The notes beneath the pieces were generated by a model. That model ran no database searches. It had not been told where the DNA came from and saw nothing but the letters and a program-made list of their open reading frames with translations. This document shows positions 1-7,946 of a stretch of 64,000 nucleotides of DNA, in pieces. How positions within the stretch are numbered: the first letter of the stretch is position 1; the number at the start of each line of letters is the position of its first letter. The position numbers and the translations under genes are program-made. This stretch comes from Viridibacillus arvi (GTDB taxonomy: Bacteria > Bacillota > Bacilli > Bacillales_A > Planococcaceae), in contig NZ_LILB01000007.1 of assembly GCF_001274945.1 (NCBI RefSeq), forward strand, positions 202,570 through 266,569. The letters run 5' to 3'.

Positions 1-79
1 CAGTCGCCGGTACAATACCGACAACTGGTTGGATAAATGCTTTTTTGATCCCTGTCTTAAATACAGGGGTCAGTTCCAC
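1..79 (-). CDS. possible 5' end of a gene cut by the window edge
   Basis: On the minus strand a frame is open from a TAG at 86-88 to the window edge, about 26 codons from a GTG at 79. It reads a hydrophobic, proline-containing stretch (FIQPVVGIVPAT) that could be the start of a membrane protein. No convincing ribosome binding site lies at the right distance and the fragment is too short to assign. It would be transcribed in the same direction as the acetyltransferase gene upstream of it. Confidence 0.2.
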   Translation of the reverse strand, partial: MELTPVFKTGIKKAFIQPVVGIVPAT

Positions 80-106
80 TTCATGCTAGAGACCCTTTTC
101 TTTTTC

Positions 107-931
107 TTATTCTTCAGGAGTTTTTGCATGATCATTTAGCCAAATTGTACCGTATTCAATAAGTGGTTTCATTGCAATAACTTTAGTGATGGCTTGTCCT
201 AACGTCCCATAATGTACATGTTCAGAATACGCCTTTTCAAATGAGTTACCAATCTCAAGGAAGCGGTCTGAATCTACATTGAGCATATCAAAGGTAACCC
301 ATTGGCGCTTACCTTCAATCAACATAGCCGCCCCTTGAGGAGATGTATTTTGTGCATTTGCAAGGTACTCTGATAAATGAAGTGCTGTACAGGAATCATA
401 ATCAACACCAATCAATAATATCTTCATATCGTGTTGAAACATTTTACCAAGAGGAGATGTAAGTCCAAATGAGCTTTCAATTGGATGTGAATTCATCCAT
501 TCTTTTGCATTTAATCCCCATGCCATAAAGGAATGTGCTGGATGCATGCTACGAACTGTTGAAGGGTGTCTTAGAAAGCATTCTGCTATTTTACCCATAC
601 CACGTAAGGAAGATAAATGTGGATCATAAGCTGGCATTGAATCACGAATTGATTGATGCCAAGGCTCTGGTACTGGCGGTAGTGCCCAATATGATGGTTC
701 AGAATTAGTAGCGGATTGGGAAGGCATAACAATTGTACCTTTTTCAGTTATACTCTCCATTAAAGCCTCAATTACGGCCTGTTCAGCACCTGCAATCCAT
801 CCCATTTTGCTAAGGGAAGAGTGAACAATTATAGAATCACCCACACGTATGCCAAGCTCTTGGAGTTGTACTTTTAACGTGTCTTTTGATTGAAAGATAT
901 TCGTTTGTTGTATGACATCAAATTCTGTCAT
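107..931 (-). CDS. AAC(3)-family N-acetyltransferase (YokD-like)
   Basis: A 274-residue protein of the antibiotic/aminoglycoside N(3)-acetyltransferase fold, which transfers acetyl from acetyl-CoA to an amine. Family hallmarks are visible: HSSLSKMGWIAGAEQAV near residue 40, GTIVMPSQS near 70, HPAHSFMAWG near 130 and LLIGVDYDSCTALHLSEY near 175, the last carrying the conserved His used in catalysis. The ATG at 931 is preferred over the GTG at 940 because GAGGTGAG lies 5-6 nt before the ATG and overlaps the GTG. Length is normal for the family. Many chromosomal Bacillales members are not proven resistance enzymes, so the substrate is open. It is divergent from the DUF4003 gene. Confidence 0.85.
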   Translation of the reverse strand: MTEFDVIQQTNIFQSKDTLKVQLQELGIRVGDSIIVHSSLSKMGWIAGAEQAVIEALMESITEKGTIVMPSQSATNSEPSYWALPPVPEPWHQSIRDSMPAYDPHLSSLRGMGKIAECFLRHPSTVRSMHPAHSFMAWGLNAKEWMNSHPIESSFGLTSPLGKMFQHDMKILLIGVDYDSCTALHLSEYLANAQNTSPQGAAMLIEGKRQWVTFDMLNVDSDRFLEIGNSFEKAYSEHVHYGTLGQAITKVIAMKPLIEYGTIWLNDHAKTPEE

Positions 932-1023
932 GCTACTCACCTCACTCGTAAATTATTTACATTATAACAAAATGAAACCAATCATTAACCAATACGTAAA
1001 ATTTAAAAAAGGAGATGGATATT

Positions 1024-2007
1024 ATGGAAATGATGCAAGTGAAGCGAGATATACAAGATACATATGAAAGATTGAAAAATGCTGTGGGCTGGGGTGTAGA
1101 TAAACGCTTTTTAATTTCTATAGCTAGCTATTATGTTACAACTGGACGTACATTTAATGCAAAACGATTTATAGAAATATCAGATGAAATTAAAGCGCAG
1201 ACAAAATTATTATCACCCCTAAGATCCCATATTCATCATAGTATGGTTGCTTTCTTAGATAGCACAGATGAGATGCCAAGTACAGCAGTAGGACTATTAA
1301 TAGCACGTGAAGAGACCTTGAAGCAAGCAGGATTTAAGCGGTCGATGTATTCATATTTAGCAGCTCTTTTTATCAATAGTGATGTTATACCGGAAGAAGA
1401 ACAAGCGAATAAAGGGAAAGAGCTTTATGATGCAATTCGAAAACATCATCCGTTTCTTACATCACATGAAGATATTCCATTTGCTGTGCTACTAAGTAAA
1501 CAAGAAGGGGATATACAAGAACGCGCTACGACAATGAATGATTATTTTAAGGATTTAAAGGGGAATGGTTTTTATAGTAGTGATGAATTACAATGGACGT
1601 CACAAATTATGACCATTACAAACGCTGGATATAATCGCAAACTTATAGAAAATGTGTTGAATGTACGTGATTATTTTAAAAAAGCGGGTATTAAAGTAAA
1701 GAGACCGCATTATATGGTAATTGGTTTGTTGGGAGCTATCGGTGCGAAAGATGAACTCCTACAGAAAATTGTTTCTGTCTATTATGAACTTGAACAGATG
1801 AAGCTTTTTAAATGGGGTTATAAAGAGATGATTTTACCTATTGCGGTCCAGCTTGAAACAAAACATTTAATCGAAACACAAACTGGAACGACAATGACAG
1901 TACTCACATCTATAGAATCTATTTTACAGGCTCAGCAAGCTGCAATGATTTCTACCGCTGTAATTGTCAGTGCATCAACTGCAGCAAATAGCAATGGTAG
2001 TAATTAA
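1024..2007 (+). CDS. DUF4003-like protein of unknown function
   Basis: A 327-residue soluble, mostly helical protein resembling the DUF4003 family of Firmicutes (my recollection of the family, not a search). It opens with a YERLKNAVGWGVDKRFL-type segment and carries an internal LKQAGFKRSMYSYLAALFI stretch near residue 105, as in that family. No catalytic motif is visible. The C-terminal 40 residues are Ala/Ser/Thr-rich and end in NSNGSN. The ATG at 1024 is chosen because AAAGGAGATGG ends 5 nt upstream; an in-frame ATG at 1015 overlaps that site. The gene stands alone, followed 75 nt later by an aldehyde dehydrogenase. Confidence 0.7.
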   Translation: MEMMQVKRDIQDTYERLKNAVGWGVDKRFLISIASYYVTTGRTFNAKRFIEISDEIKAQTKLLSPLRSHIHHSMVAFLDSTDEMPSTAVGLLIAREETLKQAGFKRSMYSYLAALFINSDVIPEEEQANKGKELYDAIRKHHPFLTSHEDIPFAVLLSKQEGDIQERATTMNDYFKDLKGNGFYSSDELQWTSQIMTITNAGYNRKLIENVLNVRDYFKKAGIKVKRPHYMVIGLLGAIGAKDELLQKIVSVYYELEQMKLFKWGYKEMILPIAVQLETKHLIETQTGTTMTVLTSIESILQAQQAAMISTAVIVSASTAANSNGSN

Positions 2008-2082
2008 ACGCCCACCTGCACCGGTTCAAAAAAATAGTGATAATATGGAAGGTGTTGTGAACTACATATAGGAGGAATTCAA

Positions 2083-3510
2083 ATGGAAGAAAAGAAACTT
2101 TGGATAGATGGTAAATGGGAAGATACAGTAGAAAGCTATGAGCTACAATCTCCTTATAGTGGTGAAGTAATTGCTAAAGTGGCAAAGGGAACAACAGCAG
2201 ATGTGAAACGGGCTATTGAAGGAGCACATAATGCTTTTCAATCTTATAAAAAAACAACGGCATACGAGAGAGCAGAAATTTTATATCGTGTTGTTGAAAT
2301 TATGCGTAGACGTCGTGAGGAATTAGCGGAAATTTTGACGTTAGAGGCGGGAAAACCAATTACAGCTAGCTTAAGTGAGTTGGATCGTACTATTGCAACG
2401 TATCAATTTGCAGCAGAGGAAGCGAAACAACTACATGGTGTGACAGTACCGATGGACGCAGCACCAGGGGTAACGAATCGAATCGGTTGGACAAAGCGCG
2501 TACCACTTGGTGTGGTCGCTGCTATTACACCATTTAACTTTCCGTTTAATTTGGTAGCACATAAATTAGGGCCAGCTTTTGCTGTAGGAAATGCTGTTGT
2601 CTTAAAGCCGGCATCTCAAACGCCATTAAGCAGTATTGTGATGGCAGAAATTTTTAAAGAAGCGGGTTTACCAGATGGTGTGCTTCAAATTGTTACGGGT
2701 AGCGGCAGTGAGCTTAGTGAGGAGCTTGTTACAAATTCAGCAGTAAAAAAAGTAACTTTTACAGGAAGTGGAGCTGTTGGATTGAAAATCAAAGAACAGG
2801 TCGGCTTACGTAAAATCACACTCGAACTTGGTTCAAATGCAGGATTAATAATAGAGCCAAGTGCACCGATTGAAAAAATTGTAGGACGTTGTGTGAACGG
2901 TGCATTCGGTTTTGCGGGGCAAGTTTGTATTTCATTGCAACGCATTTTTGTTCATGAATCGATTTACGATGAATTTACGAAGGCGTTCGTGGCAGAAACA
3001 GAAAAACTAAAAGTGGGTAATCCGTTTGATAAATCGACGGATGTCAGCGCAATGATTAATCCAAAAGAAGTAACAAGAATTACAGAGTGGATTGAAGAAG
3101 CAAAAACCCAAGGGGCAATCGTCGCCACTGGCGGAACATTCACTGAACGTACGTTGACACCAACCGTCATGACGAATGTCGAAACAGATATGAAAGTAGT
3201 TTGTCAAGAAGTATTTGCACCTATTGTGTCGATTGTTCCATATGAAACATTCGACAAAGCTATCGATTTATTAAACTCATCTGACCTTGGTTTGAATGCA
3301 GGCATTTTTACAAATAAGCTAGACGATGCTTTGCGTGCAGCCGATGAATTAGAAGCAGGATCTGTAATTATTAATGATATTCCCACATTCCGTACAGATA
3401 ATATGCCATATGGTGGCGTGAAAATGAGTGGTTATGGTCGTGAAGGAGTTAAATTTGCAGTTGAAGGAATGACAGAATTGAAATTTATTACGGTAAACAC
3501 TGGTCTTTAA
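2083..3510 (+). CDS. NAD(P)-dependent aldehyde dehydrogenase family protein
   Basis: A 475-residue cytosolic enzyme oxidising an aldehyde to an acid or acyl product with NAD(P). Visible are the Asn of PFNFPFN (N152), the cofactor Lys of LKPAS (K175), the GSGAVG cofactor loop near 228, the general-base Glu in ITLELGSN (E248) and the nucleophile Cys in FAGQVCIS (C282). The usual ELGGN reads ELGSN here. The C-terminal GGVKMSGYGREG motif is present. It resembles lactaldehyde- or GapN-like branches of the superfamily, but substrate cannot be read from sequence. A strong AGGAGG at 2072 precedes the ATG. No neighbouring pathway genes are evident. Confidence 0.9.
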   Translation: MEEKKLWIDGKWEDTVESYELQSPYSGEVIAKVAKGTTADVKRAIEGAHNAFQSYKKTTAYERAEILYRVVEIMRRRREELAEILTLEAGKPITASLSELDRTIATYQFAAEEAKQLHGVTVPMDAAPGVTNRIGWTKRVPLGVVAAITPFNFPFNLVAHKLGPAFAVGNAVVLKPASQTPLSSIVMAEIFKEAGLPDGVLQIVTGSGSELSEELVTNSAVKKVTFTGSGAVGLKIKEQVGLRKITLELGSNAGLIIEPSAPIEKIVGRCVNGAFGFAGQVCISLQRIFVHESIYDEFTKAFVAETEKLKVGNPFDKSTDVSAMINPKEVTRITEWIEEAKTQGAIVATGGTFTERTLTPTVMTNVETDMKVVCQEVFAPIVSIVPYETFDKAIDLLNSSDLGLNAGIFTNKLDDALRAADELEAGSVIINDIPTFRTDNMPYGGVKMSGYGREGVKFAVEGMTELKFITVNTGL

Positions 3511-3571
3511 AATAAAATAATGATTCCTTGTAGAATACGAATGGCTTTAACTGGAGAAGCTATAAAATGAA

Positions 3572-3658
3572 ATCTAAAATTATTAGTATCATTAGTTTAC
3601 TAAGAAGGTTTTCCTTAGGGAATTTTAAGTTAGTAAACGGTCATAAATGATTTTAGAT
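3572..3658. repeat. nested inverted repeats in an intergenic gap
   Basis: Three nested complementary pairs occupy the 242-nt gap between the dehydrogenase and the thioesterase. They are 3572-3584 with 3646-3658 (13 bp, one G-U), GTTTACTA at 3595-3602 with TAGTAAAC at 3631-3638, and AAGG-TTTT-CCTT at 3605-3616. Together they could fold one long interrupted hairpin. There is no T-run after the outer stem, so it is not a standard terminator. Function is unknown; a structured 5' leader or a small non-autonomous repeat are both possible. Confidence 0.5.
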
Positions 3659-3752
3659 ATTATTTTAATCTGAATTGTAGAAAAACAAACGCATTAACTT
3701 TAAAATAACATTAGCTTGAGAAAGCAAAATGATCTAGGAGCGTGTTTAGAAA

Positions 3753-4229
3753 ATGACAGAAGCAATTCCAATGAAAGAGTCTCGCACTATACAATCGAAA
3801 TTAGTCTTGCCACCAGATACAAATCATATGAACTCTATCTTTGGAGGAAAAGTTTTAGCTTATATTGACGAAATTGCTGCAATTACATCAATGAAGCATG
3901 CAAAAAGTGCTGTAGTTACAGCTTCTATTGATTCAGTTGATTTCGTATCACCTGCTCATGTAGGTGATGTTTTAGAACTAGAAAGTATAGTGACTTCTAC
4001 TGGTCGATCTTCTATGGAAGTGTATGTACGTGTAATTTCCCGAGATCTATTAACAGGAGAACAAAAATTAACTACGGAATCTTTTGTAACAATGGTTGCA
4101 GTTGATGAGAATGGTAAACCTATTCCTGTGCCCGGTGTGTTCCCAGAAACAGAAGCGGAAAAACGATTATTCGATACTGGTCCTGCACGTCGTGAGCATC
4201 GTAAAGCGAAGCGTTTAATGCCACACTGA
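3753..4229 (+). CDS. acyl-CoA thioesterase, hotdog fold (YkhA-like)
   Basis: A 158-residue single-hotdog thioesterase that hydrolyses acyl-CoA to free acid and CoA in the cytosol. The family signature is clear: LPPDTNHMNSIFGGKVLAYI near residues 19-38, with the catalytic-region Asn/Asp in NSIFGGKVLAYIDE, then DSVDFVSPAHVGDVLELES. The C-terminus is basic (RREHRKAKRL). The nearest Shine-Dalgarno, TAGGAG at 3735, is about 12 nt away, so translation may be modest. It is convergent with the phosphatase gene and shares a bidirectional terminator with it. Confidence 0.9.
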   Translation: MTEAIPMKESRTIQSKLVLPPDTNHMNSIFGGKVLAYIDEIAAITSMKHAKSAVVTASIDSVDFVSPAHVGDVLELESIVTSTGRSSMEVYVRVISRDLLTGEQKLTTESFVTMVAVDENGKPIPVPGVFPETEAEKRLFDTGPARREHRKAKRLMPH

Positions 4230-4233
4230 TAAT

Positions 4234-4277
4234 AAACCGTCCTTCATGCATGGAATCATGTATAGAAGGACGGTTTT
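4234..4277. terminator. bidirectional Rho-independent terminator
   Basis: AAACCGTCCTTC at 4234-4245 pairs perfectly with GAAGGACGGTTT at 4265-4276. A T-run follows on the plus strand and, through the A-rich left arm, on the minus strand. It lies between convergent genes and ends two bases before the phosphatase stop codon. Confidence 0.9.
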
Positions 4278-4278
4278 T

Positions 4279-4890
4279 TTATTCAAAATGTGAAGTGTCC
4301 CCAACTATTTTAAAGGTTGCTTGTCCATCATTATCTATTTCTACAACGGTTAAGCTTGTACCGTGAATAAAAGGGGGATCCCAAAGAGAATTTAATGGAT
4401 TCCCTTTAAAATAATTAATAAGTAATTTTTTCACAACACTATGTGTAACGATTAAGACATTTCCTTCTGGGTCTGCTTCAATTATACGATTTAAAACTGA
4501 AAGAACTCGCTTTTCAACGTCATGAAAACTTTCCCCGGATGTAGGTTTGAACTGCTCAGGCTGCTCATAATAAGCAACGTACTGTTCAGGGAATGTGGAT
4601 TCAATATTACTTAAAGTCATTCCCTGCCATTCTCCCGCATTAATCTCTCGTAAATCTTCGTCTAAAATGGTTGTTACTTCGCGTCCCTTCAAAAGAATTT
4701 CTGCAGTTTGTACAGTGCGCCCGCTTGGACTAATATAGGCTACTGAAAAAGGAATATTCTTTAACTTATGAGCTAATTTCCCCGCATCTTGATGACCTTT
4801 TTCTGTTAAAGGAGAGTCAGACCAACCTTGCATCCTCTTTGCTACATTCCACTCTGTTTGTCCATGTCTTGTTATATATAAAGTAACCAA
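4279..4890 (-). CDS. histidine phosphatase family protein (PhoE/GpmB-like)
   Basis: A 203-residue member of the histidine phosphatase (phosphoglycerate mutase-like) superfamily. The N-terminal ITRHGQTEWN carries the phosphorylated His (H9), followed by the SPSGRTVQTAE Arg motif, the acid residue in DLREINAGEWQG near 84, and the second His in VLIVTHSVVKK near 150. Length and motifs fit broad-specificity phosphatases such as B. subtilis PhoE (YhfR) better than true phosphoglycerate mutase. A purine-rich GAGAGGGTGAT lies 5-6 nt before the start. Substrate is not predictable. Confidence 0.85.
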   Translation of the reverse strand: MVTLYITRHGQTEWNVAKRMQGWSDSPLTEKGHQDAGKLAHKLKNIPFSVAYISPSGRTVQTAEILLKGREVTTILDEDLREINAGEWQGMTLSNIESTFPEQYVAYYEQPEQFKPTSGESFHDVEKRVLSVLNRIIEADPEGNVLIVTHSVVKKLLINYFKGNPLNSLWDPPFIHGTSLTVVEIDNDGQATFKIVGDTSHFE

Positions 4891-4995
4891 AAGATCACCC
4901 TCTCACGATTATTCTTTTAGTTTATCAAAATAAATGAAACCATTTCATTAACTTTTTCGTATGTTAATAAAAGGTAATTGTGGGAGGTCGGGTAA

Positions 4996-5943
4996 ATGTT
5001 ACAACAAATAGATGGTCGACAAGCAGAATTAAAGCTTGAAATGGATAAGAGAGATAAAGTTTTGCGTCGTCAAATTGCGCTTCAAGAACAACTTGAAGAG
5101 ATAGGTAGACGTTCAGAAAGATATTATAGAAAGTTACAGAAAGAAACAAAGGATGTCGATAAACTAGATCGATTTTCATTTTTAAATATGTTTAGAACAT
5201 GGACAGGCAAGCAGGACGAAATTCGATTAAAGGAATTGTCGGAAATGGCATCAGCCGAAGCGAAGTGGCGTGAGGCTGAGAAGATGAAAGAGACTTTACA
5301 AGCTGATTTAGCAGAGATACAAACAGAACTTTACAACCCTATATGGCAAAATATTGAAGATAGATGGTCTGCAATTATTAAGGAAAAGGAAGATTTTATT
5401 TTCAATAACAATTTACCAGAGTGTCGTCTATTGGGGGACTTGTATGAAGAAAGAACGTTACTAACGACTTTACATCGAGAAATTAAAGAAGCAATAAAAG
5501 CTGGGGACGTAGCGAAGAGATCACTACAGTTTGCTCTAAAACGATTAGATAATGCTGAAGGCTACTCTACATGGGATACGTTTTTAGGAGGTGGTTTTAT
5601 TGCGACTGCTTTAAAACACGGTGAATTAGATGATACCGAAAATGCTATACATAAAGCACAGGTTGCACTTCAAAATTTTCAAACAGAATTATTAGATGTA
5701 AGGGAGATTCAAGTTGAAAATTTACAAGTCGAAAGAGGTTCATTTATAACATTTGCGGATTATGTGTTTGATGATATCTTCTCTGAATGGTCATTGCATT
5801 CGCGTATTAAATCATCACAAAAGCATGTAGAACAAACATTGAATCAAGTGATTGCTACTTGTGATGAACTATGTAAACGCTTGGAAATGACAGAGGAGAA
5901 AGAAACGCAAATTCAGAAAAAAATTGATGCTATTTTAGGGTGA
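4996..5943 (+). CDS. coiled-coil protein of unknown function
   Basis: A 315-residue protein with no signal peptide or membrane segment. It is largely charged helix with probable coiled coils at about residues 8-50, 75-112 and 280-312. Between these is a distinct segment with STWDTFLGGG near 191-200 followed by KHGELDD, which looks like a conserved family motif rather than linker. I do not recognise a named family. GGGAGGTCGGG ends about 4 nt before the ATG, so the start is well supported. It is divergent from the phosphatase gene and monocistronic; the next operon has its own promoter. Confidence 0.65.
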   Translation: MLQQIDGRQAELKLEMDKRDKVLRRQIALQEQLEEIGRRSERYYRKLQKETKDVDKLDRFSFLNMFRTWTGKQDEIRLKELSEMASAEAKWREAEKMKETLQADLAEIQTELYNPIWQNIEDRWSAIIKEKEDFIFNNNLPECRLLGDLYEERTLLTTLHREIKEAIKAGDVAKRSLQFALKRLDNAEGYSTWDTFLGGGFIATALKHGELDDTENAIHKAQVALQNFQTELLDVREIQVENLQVERGSFITFADYVFDDIFSEWSLHSRIKSSQKHVEQTLNQVIATCDELCKRLEMTEEKETQIQKKIDAILG

Positions 5944-6027
5944 ATTAAATTTAGTAATAGCAAGGTATGGAACGTTTAACTGAATAGCATTTTGCCAAGG
6001 TGTTAAGTAATCAAATTACAATTCCAC

Positions 6028-6057
6028 TTGCGTTTTACCTTTTTTTAGGTGTACTAT
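6028..6057 (+). promoter_or_regulatory. sigma-A promoter of the ABC/GntR operon
   Basis: TTGCGT at 6028-6033 and TACTAT at 6052-6057 are separated by 18 bp. The -10 element lies inside the palindrome at 6049-6070, so a bound repressor would occlude it. Confidence 0.6.
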
Positions 6058-6070
6058 GTAACTAGTACAC
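6049..6070. promoter_or_regulatory. GntR/YtrA-type operator palindrome
   Basis: GTGTACTA at 6049-6056 and TAGTACAC at 6063-6070 form a perfect 8-bp inverted repeat around a 6-bp centre. It overlaps the -10 box and lies 21 nt before the first gene. It is the expected kind of site for the YtrA-subfamily regulator encoded second in the same operon, implying autoregulation. Confidence 0.75.
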
Positions 6071-6091
6071 TAGAGCATGCGAGGGATACTT

Positions 6092-6871
6092 ATGAAAAAA
6101 TGGAATGGCCTATTTCAAAGAGAGTGGTTATTATATCGTTCTTGGATATGGGGAGTTATATTGGCCACTGTGGTAACAATTTTTCTGGTACCAGTAGGAC
6201 TGATGAAGATGTTCGATTGGGATGGAATATATGTGGAAATCGCACTTGTACTAACAGGTTTATGGGTGCTCTTACAGAGTTTTATCGTATTGATCCAATT
6301 CTGTATTAGTCTAAATCAAGATGCTAAAAGAATAGACGTGTGGTTACATACACCTGCTACTACTGGGCAAATTATAAGCTCTAAAATTGCTTTTAGTATC
6401 CTTTTTGAAATTGTTGTGTTTATCGTGTTGGGTGTATTGGGTATTACTTTGCTAGTAGCTAGCCATATAGCTGAATTAGGAGAGTTAATTTTACTTGGGA
6501 TTCATCTTCTACTCCTACTCGTTTCAAACTCGTTGTTTATGTTTGTTGTTGTGTTATTATTATGGATTTTCCATATGAAAATGAGACATTACACTGGAAA
6601 ATTTACTGGATTTATTACCGTGGTCGTTGGAATTGTATCCTCTTTACTTTGGTCGAAAATGTTAGAGTTAGCATGGATGAAAAAGTGGCTTTATACATTT
6701 GAAATCAAATCGACTGTAGTTGGAAAAGTGGTACCAAAGATTACTGATATCCCAGGCACACTAGAAATTCAGAATCTTTATTTAGGTTCTATTCTATTTT
6801 ATGCCATCGTAACAATTCTCTTCTACGCTATAGCGCTAAAGTGGTTCGACCGAGGAGTTGAACAACGATGA
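6092..6871 (+). CDS. ABC-transporter membrane subunit, first gene of GntR operon
   Basis: A 259-residue integral membrane protein with about six hydrophobic segments (near residues 19-42, 48-72, 95-125, 132-160, 170-190 and 235-252). No name-giving motif is visible. The pattern and context resemble permease subunits of YtrA-regulated ABC exporters. The ATG at 6092 follows GCGAGGG by 6 nt; an in-frame ATG at 6077 sits before that site. Its stop overlaps the regulator start by 4 nt, implying translational coupling. It probably partners with the 236-residue ATPase two genes on. Confidence 0.75.
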   Translation: MKKWNGLFQREWLLYRSWIWGVILATVVTIFLVPVGLMKMFDWDGIYVEIALVLTGLWVLLQSFIVLIQFCISLNQDAKRIDVWLHTPATTGQIISSKIAFSILFEIVVFIVLGVLGITLLVASHIAELGELILLGIHLLLLLVSNSLFMFVVVLLLWIFHMKMRHYTGKFTGFITVVVGIVSSLLWSKMLELAWMKKWLYTFEIKSTVVGKVVPKITDIPGTLEIQNLYLGSILFYAIVTILFYAIALKWFDRGVEQR

Positions 6872-7233
6872 GTGTAGATTTTTTGAAGGATAAACCAATT
6901 TATCAACAGCTTGTAGATCGTATATGCGGTGATATTATTCGTGGAAGCTTAAAATCGGGAGACCGCCTTCCATCAGTTCGGGAATATGCTGTTGAAGCCG
7001 GGGTTAATGCGAATACAATGCAGCGTGTATACAAGGAGTTGGAGCAATTGGATATTACGGAAACGAAACGTGGTCAAGGTACATTCGTGACGGAAAACCG
7101 TGAGCGACTAGCTGAACTACGTGAAGAGATGAAGCTAGGATTAGTTGAAAGCTTCATTCACAACATGGAGTCATTAGGTTTTACTCAAAGAGAAATGATA
7201 GAGGTATTGCAAGCAAAGGAACGAGGTGAGTAA
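6868..7233 (+). CDS. GntR-family regulator, YtrA subfamily
   Basis: A 121-residue regulator. An N-terminal winged helix-turn-helix of GntR type starts PIYQQLVDRICGDIIRG, with the recognition region GDRLPSVREYAVEAGVNANT and the wing KRGQGTFV, ending near residue 75. A short helical tail for dimerisation replaces the large ligand domain of most GntR proteins, as in YtrA. The start overlaps the previous gene by 4 nt. It probably binds the palindrome at 6049-6070 and represses this operon; in B. subtilis such operons respond to cell-wall antibiotics. The ligand or signal is unknown here. Confidence 0.9.
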   Translation: MSVDFLKDKPIYQQLVDRICGDIIRGSLKSGDRLPSVREYAVEAGVNANTMQRVYKELEQLDITETKRGQGTFVTENRERLAELREEMKLGLVESFIHNMESLGFTQREMIEVLQAKERGE

Positions 7234-7235
7234 GT

Positions 7236-7946
7236 ATGATTACAGTTGATAAAATCTCAAAAAAATATGGCAAAAAAACTGTATTATCCGATGTTTCTTT
7301 TACCATTCCAAAAGGGAAAATTATAGGGTTAGCTGGAGAAAATGGAAGTGGTAAATCTACACTGCTAAAAATTATTGCTGGTTTACTACATCCTACGGGT
7401 GGAAGAGTGCAGCTAGATGGTAGAAGGGCAAATCGAGGAAGTGCTGAGCACATCGCTTACTTACCTGACTTGGATTTATTTTATCCATACTTTACGGGAG
7501 AAGAACTTTTCCGTTATTACGACACACAATTTGTAGACTTTCATTATGACAAAGCTTGTATTGTGGCGCAATTTTTGAATATTCCATTAGATGTAAAACT
7601 TAAGAATATGTCAAAGGGTAGTCGTGGGCGTGTGAAAATGGCAGCTACACTGGGGAGAGATGCATCTTATTATTTAATGGATGAACCATTCTCTGGTTTT
7701 GACCCACTTGTACGAGAGAATTTGATTAAAGGGCTAATTCAATTTACAGATTCAGAAACACAAACAATTTTTCTTTCGACTCATGAAATTAGGGAAGTTG
7801 AGCCTTTGTTGGATAGTATTATCGTTCTTCAAAAAGGAAAGATTGTAGGGCAGGAAGAAATTGAAAACATCCGCGAAATATACAACCAAGATACGATTAC
7901 ATGGTTGAAAAATTTATTGAAGGAAGGTGACAAAGTTGGACAATAA
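7236..7946 (+). CDS. ABC transporter ATP-binding protein (first of two)
   Basis: A 236-residue nucleotide-binding subunit. Walker A is GENGSGKST near residues 34-42, Walker B is YLMDEPFSG near 144-152 and the H-loop is STHE near 176. The signature region reads MSKGSRGRVKMA instead of LSGGQ, a variation typical of the YtrB/YhcG-like exporter branch. It begins 2 nt after the regulator stop. It probably pairs with the membrane protein at 6092, because the second ATPase is of a different type and sits directly before the second permease. Confidence 0.9.
   Translation: MITVDKISKKYGKKTVLSDVSFTIPKGKIIGLAGENGSGKSTLLKIIAGLLHPTGGRVQLDGRRANRGSAEHIAYLPDLDLFYPYFTGEELFRYYDTQFVDFHYDKACIVAQFLNIPLDVKLKNMSKGSRGRVKMAATLGRDASYYLMDEPFSGFDPLVRENLIKGLIQFTDSETQTIFLSTHEIREVEPLLDSIIVLQKGKIVGQEEIENIREIYNQDTITWLKNLLKEGDKVGQ

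Noticed and set aside
2685-3386. Several minus-strand frames of 60-86 codons inside the aldehyde dehydrogenase gene
   Set aside because: They mirror the coding strand, have no ribosome binding sites and no recognisable protein features.
6049-6309. 86-codon plus-strand frame starting inside the operator
   Set aside because: Out of frame with the membrane protein and begins in the promoter palindrome.
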